Shown: positions 25,328-33,379, counted from the first letter of the stretch. The stretch is 64,000 nt of DNA from Methanoculleus sediminis (GCF_001017125.1 NZ_JXOJ01000003.1:53356-117355), one strand, 5' to 3'. Numbers and translations: made by a program. The notes: generated from the sequence alone by a model not told the origin.

Positions 25328-26311
25328 TTATTCGACCGATATCGACCATGTCTCCCTTCTGGTAGGGACGTCCATTGTAAACTTGAACGAGATAGTCTCG
25401 CCTTGAGCATAGCGTTTCCTCGCGGTTCTGAAGAACGGGTGGTCCCAGTGAGTACGCGGAGATAAGGGGGACGTATCGAAATTGATCTCATCGTCAAATA
25501 TCACCCTGAAATAGAGGCACAGGCCGTCCATCGAGCCGGATCGGACTACTTTCTTCGATATCTCTATAGATTTGGGAATTTCGCCCGGATCGTGCATCGT
25601 GTTCAGGTCGAAGGACAGGATCGGCTCCGGCTCGCAGAGAAGATAATCGACGGATGAATGCTCGATCTTAAGTTTGGGCGGCCGCGAGTGATCGTTATAC
25701 TCGCTGCAATCCCTCAGGCAGTTGAAATCTATGCCGTATATGTTGTTCTCCCACAGGTGGGGAATCCTGTATTCCTCCTTTAAGCAGATCGGTTCGAGGA
25801 AGAGTTCGAATTTACCGGGTAGAATTCTTCCCGTGTTTTTGAGTATCCGTTTTTTGAGATCTAAAATATTCTCTATCATATTTTCGTCGACAAGGTTGGA
25901 ACCCATCTGTTCGTGAAGAATGACGTCCACCTTTTCATCCGGCTCGAAAAAGCGGCTGTTTTGCGGCAAGAACACCACGTTGTTTATGCCGTTGCCGTCG
26001 GCAATTTTTTGAGCGACCGCTATCATAAATTCGGAATGGTCAACGGCATAAATCTTCTTCGGATTTTTCTGTGCCGCGAAGAACGAGAGAACTCCGGTTC
26101 CCGTTCCCAGATCGACAACGATGTCGTCCGGGTTAATATGGCGGTTGATGGCATCGTAGTACCTTTTCATCCGCACGGTATCTGCAATCATCATCTCGTG
26201 GCACGAGACGTCCTCGAACGTTCCCCTGTTTTCGATGTCGTAGAGCAATGTTCGGCCGAACTCCCTGGATTGAAGTAGATCCACGGCAGTTCTGCGAAGT
26301 ACTGTCGTCAT
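25328..26311 (-). CDS. protein arginine methyltransferase-like SAM enzyme
   Basis: 327 residues from ATG 26311 (26359 is possible, about 20 bases from a TATA-like AAATATTATAC at 26381-26391). It aligns by eye with the whole PRMT core: HEMMIADTVRMKRYYDAI before the Rossmann domain, motif I VVDLGTGTGVLSFFAAQ (65-80), a double-Glu loop HEQMG ... DENM (Glu 134 and 143), an ENNIYGIDF beta-barrel entry, and the THW loop SPLSPRTHWDHPFF (281-294). In PRMTs the two Glu hold the guanidinium and THW lines the arginine site. PRMT-like proteins are rare in archaea. The gene is far less GC-rich than its neighbours, suggesting transfer. Confidence 0.7.
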   Translation of the reverse strand: MTTVLRRTAVDLLQSREFGRTLLYDIENRGTFEDVSCHEMMIADTVRMKRYYDAINRHINPDDIVVDLGTGTGVLSFFAAQKNPKKIYAVDHSEFMIAVAQKIADGNGINNVVFLPQNSRFFEPDEKVDVILHEQMGSNLVDENMIENILDLKKRILKNTGRILPGKFELFLEPICLKEEYRIPHLWENNIYGIDFNCLRDCSEYNDHSRPPKLKIEHSSVDYLLCEPEPILSFDLNTMHDPGEIPKSIEISKKVVRSGSMDGLCLYFRVIFDDEINFDTSPLSPRTHWDHPFFRTARKRYAQGETISFKFTMDVPTRRETWSISVE

Positions 26312-26510
26312 GTGAAGCATGAAGCTCAAAGGCCGCAGGATCAGAGGCCGCACTACCATGCTGCCACATGCCTGTTTCTAACGTATAATATTTTTCCGCA
26401 TTCGTTCCTGAATGCGGACAGGCCCGTTCCTACAGTCATGGACCCCCGGCAGCAACCGGCCCAACCTATAAATAACGCCTCTCCCCATGACCCCCCGGAG
26501 GTCATCCGAG

Positions 26511-26825
26511 ATGCCCGAATTTGCACAACCGTTCTCCGGGAACCGCATGGAGCGCAAACTGGACCGGGGAGAACTCATCAGGACGATCCGGTTCTCGATC
26601 GCCGCCGAGTACGAGGCGATCCAGTTCTACAACCAGATCGCCGAGTCGACCGACGAACCGCTGGTCCGGAAGGTGATGCGCGATATCGCGGACGAGGAGA
26701 AAGAGCATGCGGGAGAGTTCCTGCGGCTTCTCCGGGAGATCGAGCCCGCCGAAGAAGAGTTCTACCAGCACGGCTACGAAGAAGTCGAGGAGATGATCGA
26801 GGAGTTGAAGAAAGGCGGGAAGTGA
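26511..26825 (+). CDS. ferritin-like di-iron protein
   Basis: 104 residues, mostly helical, with paired carboxylate motifs AAEYEAIQFYNQI and DIADEEKEHAGEFLRLL. These are the Glu and ExxH ligands of a di-iron centre formed across subunits, as in rubrerythrin-like and encapsulated-ferritin-like proteins. A C-terminal acidic helix (HGYEEVEEMIEELKKGGK) follows. The role is probably iron storage or peroxide/oxygen detoxification. A GGAGGTC ribosome-binding site precedes ATG 26511. Its neighbour, ending at 26838 on the opposite strand, is a rubredoxin-like protein, an association common for oxidative-stress systems of methanogens. No encapsulin gene is in the window. Confidence 0.82.
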   Translation: MPEFAQPFSGNRMERKLDRGELIRTIRFSIAAEYEAIQFYNQIAESTDEPLVRKVMRDIADEEKEHAGEFLRLLREIEPAEEEFYQHGYEEVEEMIEELKKGGK

Positions 26826-26837
26826 TTGCCCTTCCCG

Positions 26838-27014
26838 TCACCTGATCCTGCAGGACTCGTCGTAGGATTTCTTGCAGTCGGGGCAGAGCGTCCGCGCCTT
26901 CTCGAGGTCCGGGTAGTTCTCTTCGGTGATCTCGTCGCAGGCCGCCCCGCAGATCTCGCACCAGTATTCCTTTGTCTCTGCTTTCTCTTCGCCTTTCAGC
27001 TCGCGTCTGGTCAT
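26838..27014 (-). CDS. rubredoxin-like/zinc-ribbon small protein
   Basis: 58 residues from ATG 27014, preceded by GGAGGGAGA. Two cysteine pairs (WCEICGAAC and LCPDCKKSY) flank about 20 residues, in rubredoxin or zinc-ribbon style, with an additional C-terminal Cys. The N-terminal Lys/Glu segment is charged. It may bind iron (electron transfer to the adjacent ferritin-like protein) or zinc; the sequence does not decide. Any longer start runs into antisense-like DNA. Confidence 0.65.
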   Translation of the reverse strand: MTRRELKGEEKAETKEYWCEICGAACDEITEENYPDLEKARTLCPDCKKSYDESCRIR

Positions 27015-27046
27015 GCTGATCTCCCTCCGGGCGGTGCCGTTCCACC

Positions 27047-27895
27047 TCATCGTGCATATGCTTTCGGGTCGGCCCACCGCACCGCCCCGGTGAGACCGCT
27101 TCCCATCTCCCAGAACCGTTCCTGGACTTCCGGGTCGGCGGCGAGGGACGACGGCTGGGTCCACCGGGTCTCCTCGAAGTAGCCGCCGTTCACCGTCCCG
27201 GCTTCGGGAGAGGTTGCGAGATACGTCTCCACCTCCGCCCCCTGCTCCGGCGGGGCGCCTTCGTTCCCGCCGTGGATGTAGGCCCGGAGGAGCTTCGTGT
27301 CGATCACCCCCGGGTGGAGGCTGTTTGCCGTCACTCCCGTCCCCTCGAGGGGCCGGGCGAGCCGGGCGGTGAAGGCGATGAGCCCTACCTTCGATATGGC
27401 GTAGGCCTCGTAGGGCTCATACCTCGAAAAGCCCGGGAGGTTTCCCCATTCGATCGACCCCACGCTCCTGTGGGCGATCGACGCGACGTTGACGATCCGT
27501 GCCGGAGCGCTTCTCTCAAGGAGCGGGAGGAGCTCGTGGGTGAGAAGGACCTGTGCAAGGAAGTTCACGGCGAACGTCATCTCGATCCCGCCGGGTGCAA
27601 CCTCCCGCTCCGGCATGAAGACCCCGGCGTTGTTGACGAGGACGTCGAGCCGGTCGTACGTCTCGCCGATCTCCTCCGCAAGGCCCCTGACCTGCTCCTG
27701 CACCGAAAAGTCGGCGATGAAGAGATCGAGCCGGTCGGAGCCGGTGGCCGCCTCCAGTTCCGCGAGGACCTTTCGGCCCTTCCCGGAATCTCTGCCGTGG
27801 AGCAGCACGCGGTGGCCCTGCCGGGAGAGCGCGTGTGCGGTCGCTTTTCCGATACCGTCCGTCGAGCCCGTGACGAGGATGGTCTGCTCCGCCAT
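27047..27895 (-). CDS. SDR-family NAD(P)-dependent oxidoreductase
   Basis: 282 residues with a classical short-chain dehydrogenase pattern. The nucleotide-binding TGSTDGIGKATA is near the N-terminus, VNNAGVF and NVASIA hold the catalytic Asn/Ser region, and YEAYAISKVGLIAF carries the Tyr-xxx-Lys pair. The short C-terminus beyond SLHPGVIDTKL matches the retinol-dehydrogenase-like/oxidoreductase group. The substrate is unknown. Divergent from the RHH-acyl-CoA synthetase gene with only the promoter region between. Confidence 0.9.
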   Translation of the reverse strand: MAEQTILVTGSTDGIGKATAHALSRQGHRVLLHGRDSGKGRKVLAELEAATGSDRLDLFIADFSVQEQVRGLAEEIGETYDRLDVLVNNAGVFMPEREVAPGGIEMTFAVNFLAQVLLTHELLPLLERSAPARIVNVASIAHRSVGSIEWGNLPGFSRYEPYEAYAISKVGLIAFTARLARPLEGTGVTANSLHPGVIDTKLLRAYIHGGNEGAPPEQGAEVETYLATSPEAGTVNGGYFEETRWTQPSSLAADPEVQERFWEMGSGLTGAVRWADPKAYAR

Positions 27896-28062
27896 AATGC
27901 GGCCCGGGTGTATATTCTCTCTATATGAACGTGGCGGTGCGCAAGATCGGTGCGCTCCACGGCACGTGCCCTGCGGTGGTGCACCGAAAGATGGCCTGTT
28001 TCCCTGGTGGCGGTGCGGGAAGAATCAAAAAGGTGATATGCTGCACCACAAACCTGTACTAT

Positions 28063-29901
28063 ATGGTGCGATACTCGGTCACGATGGATGACGACCTCGT
28101 GAAAGCGATCGACAGGATACGCGAATACCGGGGCATGTCCCGGTCGGAATGGCTCAACGACCTCTGCACGAAGTATCTGGACGGTGCATCCGCGAAAGGC
28201 GTGCAGACCGCGGTTCCTGCGGGGATACAGCCTGCAAACGTCCGGGAGCCGAACATGACCGATTACGAGGCCGCCTGTGCCAACTTCATGATCGACGTCC
28301 CCGAACAGTTCAACTTCGGTTACGACGTGATCGACCGGTGGGCCGAGACCGACCGGAACAAACTGGCGATGATCTGGGTCGACCAGGAGGGAAACGAGAG
28401 AAAGTACACCTTCCGCGACCTGCGGTATCTCTCCAACGGTGCCGCGAACATCCTCCTCAAGTACGGCATCAAGAAGGGCGACCGGGTCATGCTGATGCTC
28501 CCGCGGATCCCGGAATGGTGGATCTTTGTTGTCGCGCTCATCAAACTCGGCGCGGTCTTCTGCCCCTGCCCGACGATGCTGACGCCGAAGGACATCAAAT
28601 ACCGCGTGCAGGCCGGGAAGTTCCGGATGATCATCACGAACTTGGAGAACGCCGAGAAGGTCGACGAGGTCGCCGATGCCTGCCCGCTGCTCGACACCCT
28701 CTTCCTGGCGGACGGGGAGCGGGAGGGCTGGGCGAGTTACCCGCACGAGCTCGAGTACCCTGCACCGGTATCGCACCACAAGGTCAGCATGCCGGTCGCG
28801 AAGAAGACGAGATCGACCGACCCGATGATGATCTACTTCACCTCGGGCACCACCGGCGAGGCCAAGATGGTGCTGCACAACCAGAGTTACCCGCTCGGGC
28901 ACATCATCACCGCCTCGCTCTGGCAGGACGTTACGGAGAACGACCTGCACCTGACGTTCTCCGATACCGGATGGGCGAAGTGCGCCTGGGGCAAGATATT
29001 CGGCCAGTGGATCGCGGGAGCCTGCATCTTCGTCTACGATATCCGGGGGAAGTTCGGCGCGACCGAGCTCCTTCCGCTGATCGAGAAGTACGAAGTGACC
29101 ACGTTCTGCGCACCGCCGACGGTCTACCGGATGCTGATCCTCGCCGACCTCGACAAGTTCGACTTCCGCGATCTGCGGCACTGCTGCAGCGCCGGGGAGC
29201 CGCTCAACCCCGAGGTGATCCGCGTCTGGGAGGACGGCACCGGGCAGCCCATCTACGAAGGCTACGGCCAGACGGAGACGGTCTGCTGTATCGCCACGTT
29301 CCCCTGCATGCAGCATAAGCCCGGCTCCATGGGAAAACCCGCGCCGGGCTGGCAGATCGAGCTCCACGACGACGACGGCAACCTGGCCGGCCCCGGTGAA
29401 GAAGGGCGGATCGCGGTCAAACTCGATCCCCGGCCCGTCGGGCTCTTCGTGGAGTACCTTGACAACCCCGAGGCGAACCGGGAGTCGTTCCAGAACGGCT
29501 ACTACTACACCGGCGACAAGGCACGCATGGACGAGGACGGCTACTACTGGTTCATCGGAAGGAGCGACGACGTCATCAAGTCGTCCGGCTACCGGATCGG
29601 GCCGTTCGAGGTCGAGAGCGCCCTGATGGAGCACCCGGCCGTCCAGGAATCGGCGGTCGTCGGGTCACCCGACCTGATCCGCGGGATGGTCGTCAAGGCC
29701 TTCATCGTCTTAAAGGCCGGCTACCAGCCGTCCGAATCGCTGGTCAAGGAGCTCCAGGCCCACGTCCGGAACACCACCGCTCCGTACAAGTACCCGCGGC
29801 TGATCGAGTTCGTCCAGGAACTCCCGAAGACGATATCCGGCAAGATCCAGAGGAACGTCCTGCGGGACCAGGAACTGCGGATGAGCAACAACGGGAACTG
29901 A
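28063..29901 (+). CDS. acyl-CoA synthetase (AMP-forming) with N-terminal ribbon-helix-helix extension
   Basis: 612 residues in one unbroken frame from ATG 28063. Residues 2-42 read as a ribbon-helix-helix DNA-binding domain: VRYSVTMDDDLVKAIDRIRE followed by GMSRSEWLNDLC. After about 20 linker residues the enzyme begins at MTDYEAACANFMIDVPEQFN (28255). Enzyme motifs include the AMP/ATP loop YFTSGTTGEAKM, YEGYGQTET, YYTGDKARMDEDGY and the C-terminal KTISGKIQR Lys. It activates acetate, medium-chain or aromatic acids as CoA thioesters. Either the fusion is real and could couple substrate to gene control, or translation starts at 28255. No good ribosome-binding site decides the start. Confidence 0.8.
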   Translation: MVRYSVTMDDDLVKAIDRIREYRGMSRSEWLNDLCTKYLDGASAKGVQTAVPAGIQPANVREPNMTDYEAACANFMIDVPEQFNFGYDVIDRWAETDRNKLAMIWVDQEGNERKYTFRDLRYLSNGAANILLKYGIKKGDRVMLMLPRIPEWWIFVVALIKLGAVFCPCPTMLTPKDIKYRVQAGKFRMIITNLENAEKVDEVADACPLLDTLFLADGEREGWASYPHELEYPAPVSHHKVSMPVAKKTRSTDPMMIYFTSGTTGEAKMVLHNQSYPLGHIITASLWQDVTENDLHLTFSDTGWAKCAWGKIFGQWIAGACIFVYDIRGKFGATELLPLIEKYEVTTFCAPPTVYRMLILADLDKFDFRDLRHCCSAGEPLNPEVIRVWEDGTGQPIYEGYGQTETVCCIATFPCMQHKPGSMGKPAPGWQIELHDDDGNLAGPGEEGRIAVKLDPRPVGLFVEYLDNPEANRESFQNGYYYTGDKARMDEDGYYWFIGRSDDVIKSSGYRIGPFEVESALMEHPAVQESAVVGSPDLIRGMVVKAFIVLKAGYQPSESLVKELQAHVRNTTAPYKYPRLIEFVQELPKTISGKIQRNVLRDQELRMSNNGN

Positions 29902-29914
29902 ACCGCCCGTTCAC

Positions 29915-29920
29915 TTTTTT
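29915..29920 (+). terminator. T-run terminator after the acyl-CoA synthetase gene
   Basis: TTTTTT, 14 bases after the stop at 29901 and before a GC-rich repeat. It is consistent with U-rich termination. Confidence 0.45.
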
Positions 29921-29959
29921 ACCTGGGCGATGCCCACAAAAATTGAGGCACGGCTTTCC

Positions 29960-30490
29960 CTTTGATATCGCCATGACTGCCCCCGCCCCGAGGGGCGGGG
30001 GAGGAGCGCGAAGCGCGGGTGGGGTGGGGGTTAGAAGTGTCCTTTTGTGCAGAGACAGGGGAGGGGGAGACCCCCGCCCCGCGTGGCGATAGCCACCACG
30101 GTCACGGTCCACTGCACGGTGTTTGCTCCTCGTTCGGGCCGTTTTGTCTGTTGCACTCCAGAAACTCGTATCGCACCTCGCGGCGCCCGAACTCTCTTGA
30201 GGCGATCCTAAGCGTAAATCTGATAACCATCAACCCCGCCGCGACCTCGTGCACCAAAAAAGAATACCGCCCTCATCGGCGGCAAAAAACCGGCGGCCCG
30301 CTCGAAGAACGAAGTTCTTTTCGAACTCCGTTCCTGGCGGAACGTCGCAACTCGAAAACGCTTCGCGTTTTCTCAAGCTCCTTCCCTTCGCACCTGCGGT
30401 GCTCGTGCTCCCGCCCCGCACCTGACGGTGCTCCAGCTCCGTTCCGTTGGAACGTCGCACCCTTCGGCCGGTCGCGCTCGGGAAGTCGCC
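29960..30490. repeat. mini-hairpin repeat region, copy A
   Basis: About 530 bases without a gene. It starts with a GATATCGCC element and a long GC palindrome (CCCCCGCCCCGAGGGGCGGGGG). GCGTGGCGATAGCCACCACG (30081-30100; stem GTGGC/GCCAC, GATA loop) and CGGTCCACTGCAC (30105-30117) follow, and are found again at 60519-60549. From about 30300 come tandem short palindromes with three-base loops, such as AAGAAC-GAA-GTTCTT, GAAAACGC-TTC-GCGTTTTC, GCACC-TGC-GGTGC and CGTTCC-GTT-GGAACG, separated by short linkers. The same kind of unit occurs at about 46.7, 60.4 and 63.8 kb. Confidence 0.7.
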
Positions 30491-30491
30491 T

Positions 30492-31100
30492 TCAACAAAC
30501 CCGCTCGATAAAGTTCTCAAGGATCTTCAGCCCCACCGCACCGCTCTTTTCCGGGTGGAACTGGACGCCGTAGGTGAGCCCGTTATTGACCGCCGAGGCG
30601 AAGGGGCGGATGTAGGTGGTGCTCGCGATGGTGTTCGCCGGTGCGGCAGCCGCGTAGTAGGAGTGGACGAAGTAGACGTACTCCTCCTCGTGGAGCCCGT
30701 CAAAGAGCGGGGTTCCGGGGTCGATATGGATGGTGTTCCACCCCATGTGGGGGACCTTCTCCCCGGCGGCCGGGACGAACCGCTTTACGTCGCCCGGCAC
30801 GAGGCCGAGGCCCCGGTGGATCCCGTGCTCTTCGCTTCTGTCCATGAGCATCTGCATCCCGAGGCAGATCCCGAGGAGCGGCGTCTCGTTCGCGGCGGCA
30901 AGAACGGTATCCGCGAGTCCGCCGAGCATCTCCATCCCGTCCCGGAACGCCCCCACCCCCGGGAGGACGATCCCGTCGGCGGACGCTATCGCCTCCGGGT
31001 CGGCCGTGATCGCCGGTGCCGCTCCCGCCCGCTCGAGGCCCCGCAGCACGCTTCGCAGGTTGCCGAGGCCGTAATCAATTATAACTATCTTCTTCTTCAT
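30492..31100 (-). CDS. hisH: imidazole glycerol phosphate synthase glutaminase subunit HisH
   Basis: 202 residues from ATG 31100 (31106 possible). Class-I glutamine amidotransferase: IDYGLGNLRSV at the N-terminus, nucleophile in LLGICLGMQML (Cys near 81), and the His-Glu pair in YGVQFHPEKSG. It releases ammonia from glutamine for HisF in histidine biosynthesis. hisF is not adjacent; instead the gene overlaps the end of a PAPS-reductase-family gene (stop at 31075), an unusual pairing. The stop is two bases after repeat copy A. Confidence 0.96.
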   Translation of the reverse strand: MKKKIVIIDYGLGNLRSVLRGLERAGAAPAITADPEAIASADGIVLPGVGAFRDGMEMLGGLADTVLAAANETPLLGICLGMQMLMDRSEEHGIHRGLGLVPGDVKRFVPAAGEKVPHMGWNTIHIDPGTPLFDGLHEEEYVYFVHSYYAAAAPANTIASTTYIRPFASAVNNGLTYGVQFHPEKSGAVGLKILENFIERVC

Positions 31101-32484
31101 CCGCATCTCCCCGTTTCCGCCACAGTCCGCGCTCGATCCAGTCTTCGGGGAGGCCGCACCTCTCCTGCCACCGGGCGAGCCTCCCGTCCCACGCCTTGAG
31201 GAGTTCGGGGTGGGATTCCCCGATGATTGCAAACGTCGCAAGGTCGCTTGAAGGGCACATGAAACACCCGATACGGTCGAGCCCCCGCCCGTAGAGGGGG
31301 TTGTAGGGCGCCTTCTCGCGGAAGATGTAGAGCCAGACGTGCATCGCCGTCCACTGCTGGATCGGGGCCGCCGAGAGCTGCTGCGGGACGCGGGGGTTCT
31401 TCCAGACCCGCCTGCTCTGCATCCGCCGCACCGATTCGTACTTCCGCTGCCCGATGAACGAGAGGCATTCTCCCCAGTTCTCGTCGATCAGGCGGCCGAC
31501 CGGGTCGAGTTTGCAGACCCGGCAGCACCAGCGGCTGTCGACGGCCGGCGGGCCGCTCTCCTCGAACGCCTTCCAGAACGCCTCTTCTTCGCAGACCCTG
31601 AAGACCTCGAGCCCGTAACGCTCCGCCACCGCGTCCACGTTCTCGCAGGTCTCGGGGAACTCGAGCCCCGTGTCCGCAAAGAGGAGCGGCACCGGCCCGA
31701 GCGCTTTTAAGACGACGAGCAGGGTCGCGAGGCTGTCCTTGCCGCCGGAGTAGGAGACCGTGGGCTGTCTGGGGTTCTGCTCCGCGACCTCGCGGACGAA
31801 CCGGATGCTTTTCGCCTCATAGTCCGCGAGGACCGGTTCGTTTGCCCTGACGGCGTCGTCCCACGTCGCCTCTCCGGGGACGCAGATCGACCGGACGTTC
31901 TTTCGCGTCCTGACGACGACCCCGCGCTCCATCGTCCCGGCGGTTGCGGCATCGACCTTCGCTCTCCCGACGCCGACGCACTCGCCGGCCTTCGTCAGGA
32001 TGAAGACCTCGTCGCCTTCGGCGACGGCGGGGTCGATCGAGACGAGGCCCGGCGCGAGGACGCTCGCACCGGACTCGAGGATGGACGGGATCGCGCCGTC
32101 GTCGACGACAACGTATCGCTTCGTCGGCTTCAGGTAATTCGCGGCGGCCGGGCGCGGGAGGGGCTCCCAGCGGTGCTCGTCCGGGAAGTAGCGGATCGCG
32201 CCCACGACCGCCCCGCCGAGGACGATCTCGTCCATCCGGTCGTCGGCAGGAACCTTGTTCAGGAGCGCGATATGGCCCTCCGGGATCAGCGCCGCTCCGA
32301 AATGCTCGCGGAATATACGGTTGACCCGCTCGATGTCGTCCGGGAACGCCGGACGTGCGTCTCCCGGCGGCGTGACGGCTACCGGGCGGGTGGGGGCGCC
32401 GCAGGCGCAGACCCCGGAGAGCACGGGGGCATGGCATGCGTCGCACCAGCGAAGCTGGATCTTGCCGAGGTAGATGCGGGCCAT
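31075..32484 (-). CDS. PAPS-reductase-family protein with zinc ribbon and PUA domain
   Basis: 469 residues. The N-terminus has CDACHAP ... CACG (zinc-ribbon cysteines), then a region leading to a PUA-like RNA-binding domain (about 125-195; YVVVDDGAIPSILESGASV through MERGVVVRTRKNV). The PAPS reductase/ATP-pyrophosphatase fold follows with P-loop SYSGGKDSLATLLVVL near 255, then WCCRVCK and a downstream IGCFMCPSS pair of cysteines. Archaeal proteins of this build are annotated as PAPS reductase-like and might act in sulfur transfer or tRNA thiolation. The promoter has a perfect 7-bp inverted repeat (32491-32511). Confidence 0.85.
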   Translation of the reverse strand: MARIYLGKIQLRWCDACHAPVLSGVCACGAPTRPVAVTPPGDARPAFPDDIERVNRIFREHFGAALIPEGHIALLNKVPADDRMDEIVLGGAVVGAIRYFPDEHRWEPLPRPAAANYLKPTKRYVVVDDGAIPSILESGASVLAPGLVSIDPAVAEGDEVFILTKAGECVGVGRAKVDAATAGTMERGVVVRTRKNVRSICVPGEATWDDAVRANEPVLADYEAKSIRFVREVAEQNPRQPTVSYSGGKDSLATLLVVLKALGPVPLLFADTGLEFPETCENVDAVAERYGLEVFRVCEEEAFWKAFEESGPPAVDSRWCCRVCKLDPVGRLIDENWGECLSFIGQRKYESVRRMQSRRVWKNPRVPQQLSAAPIQQWTAMHVWLYIFREKAPYNPLYGRGLDRIGCFMCPSSDLATFAIIGESHPELLKAWDGRLARWQERCGLPEDWIERGLWRKRGDADEEEDSYN

Positions 32485-32490
32485 TCTTAT

Positions 32491-32511
32491 ATTCGTTGGG
32501 GCGAAACGAAT
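32491..32511 (-). promoter_or_regulatory. perfect inverted repeat between TATA box and start of the PAPS-reductase-like gene
   Basis: ATTCGTT (32491-32497) and AACGAAT (32505-32511), separated by GGGGCGA. Upstream, on the leftward strand, is a T/A-rich TATA-like element (about 32511-32519). The repeat spans the likely transcription start, six bases before the ATG at 32484, which fits a repressor operator. Confidence 0.5.
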
Positions 32512-32740
32512 AAAAATCTTGGTGTATTCTACACCTTTCCCGCAGTACTCTCCCCGCCGGCGGTTTTGCCCGGCGGGAGGGTTCCCTCTCGCCGCCGGCG
32601 ATTCGCCCCGCCTTACCGGCCGCCGGAACCCGGGTTGGGTATCCCGGGTCGCGGGAATCAGGCTCTTTGGGCGTGGTGGAGGGCGTGAAGCAAACTATTA
32701 AATACAACTACTGTCTCATAGTATTGTCATGTTCAATCAT

Positions 32741-32787
32741 GTAGAATTGTGCCCGCCGGCTGTCTGCCGGCGCGTCGGCAATTCTAC
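32741..32787 (+). promoter_or_regulatory. two-tier stem-loop in the leader of a small membrane gene
   Basis: Outer stem GTAGAAT/ATTCTAC, a TGCC/GGCA extension, then inner CGCCGGC/GCCGGCG with loop TGTCT. A TATA-like TATTAAATAC (32696-32705) about 45 bases upstream would put this hairpin at the start of a long 5' leader of the gene at 32898. It could be a regulatory RNA structure. Confidence 0.45.
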
Positions 32788-32897
32788 GCCGGCTACCGGG
32801 GAGAAACCCGATCAACCGGACTCTCCGATAACAGCAATCGATGATACGCCCCTGTCCGGAGCCATAACCGCCGGGCGGGGGATGCGGGGTGATAACG

Positions 32898-33218
32898 ATG
32901 CATGAGAGCAGGGGTGCAAAGATGGCGTCGATGCGAGTTGCAGGAAAATCGTTACGGAAGACCGAGATACTCGGGCTGTTCATCTTCATACTCATGGCGG
33001 TCGTCATGCTTGCGGTCGGCGCAGCGCTCTTCTGCGACTGGCTCGCCGAGCCGGGCTCGGCACCTGCAGGGACACCCGCCGATATCGGCCCGATACCCGG
33101 AGGATTCGCGGTTGCCGGCGCGATCCCGGTCATCCCCCTCGTGATAGGTGTCGAGGTGGTGGGGGCGCTCACGCTCGTCATACTCTACACCCTTTCCGGC
33201 GCCGGGCGTGGAGCATAG
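32898..33218 (+). CDS. small two-helix membrane protein, function unknown
   Basis: 106 residues from ATG 32898 behind a GGGGTGAT ribosome-binding sequence. A basic N-terminus (KSLRKTEI) is followed by helix one (LGLFIFILMAVVMLAVGAAL), a loop with FCDWLAEPGSAPAGTPADIG, helix two (IPVIPLVIGVEVVGALTLVI) and a short basic end. No known family is recognised. The gene has a promoter of its own and a leader of more than 150 bases with a strong hairpin. Confidence 0.6.
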   Translation: MHESRGAKMASMRVAGKSLRKTEILGLFIFILMAVVMLAVGAALFCDWLAEPGSAPAGTPADIGPIPGGFAVAGAIPVIPLVIGVEVVGALTLVILYTLSGAGRGA

Positions 33219-33318
33219 GGCGCTCCGATGCGACCCTCTCTCCCGCTATAGCCGGGATGCCGGAAAAAACTCCCTTATTTTGCCTCGATTCAGCGTAACG
33301 CGGCGGACTGTCCGTAAA

Positions 33319-33326
33319 ATTTATAT
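33319..33326 (+). promoter_or_regulatory. strong TATA box for the Lys-rich small protein
   Basis: AAAATTTATATC contains a consensus archaeal box (TTTATATC at 33320-33327). Transcription would start near 33348, giving a leader of about 30 bases to ATG 33380, which has a GGGAGG ribosome-binding site. Confidence 0.55.
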
Positions 33327-33379
33327 CCCGGCCGGATGACATCAGATCTATCCCACCTCGGGAGGGAGGTGTGTCATCC

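Noticed and set aside
27577..29634. 685-codon open frame antisense to the acyl-CoA synthetase
   Set aside because: Shadow of the strongly coding opposite strand; no motif is visible.
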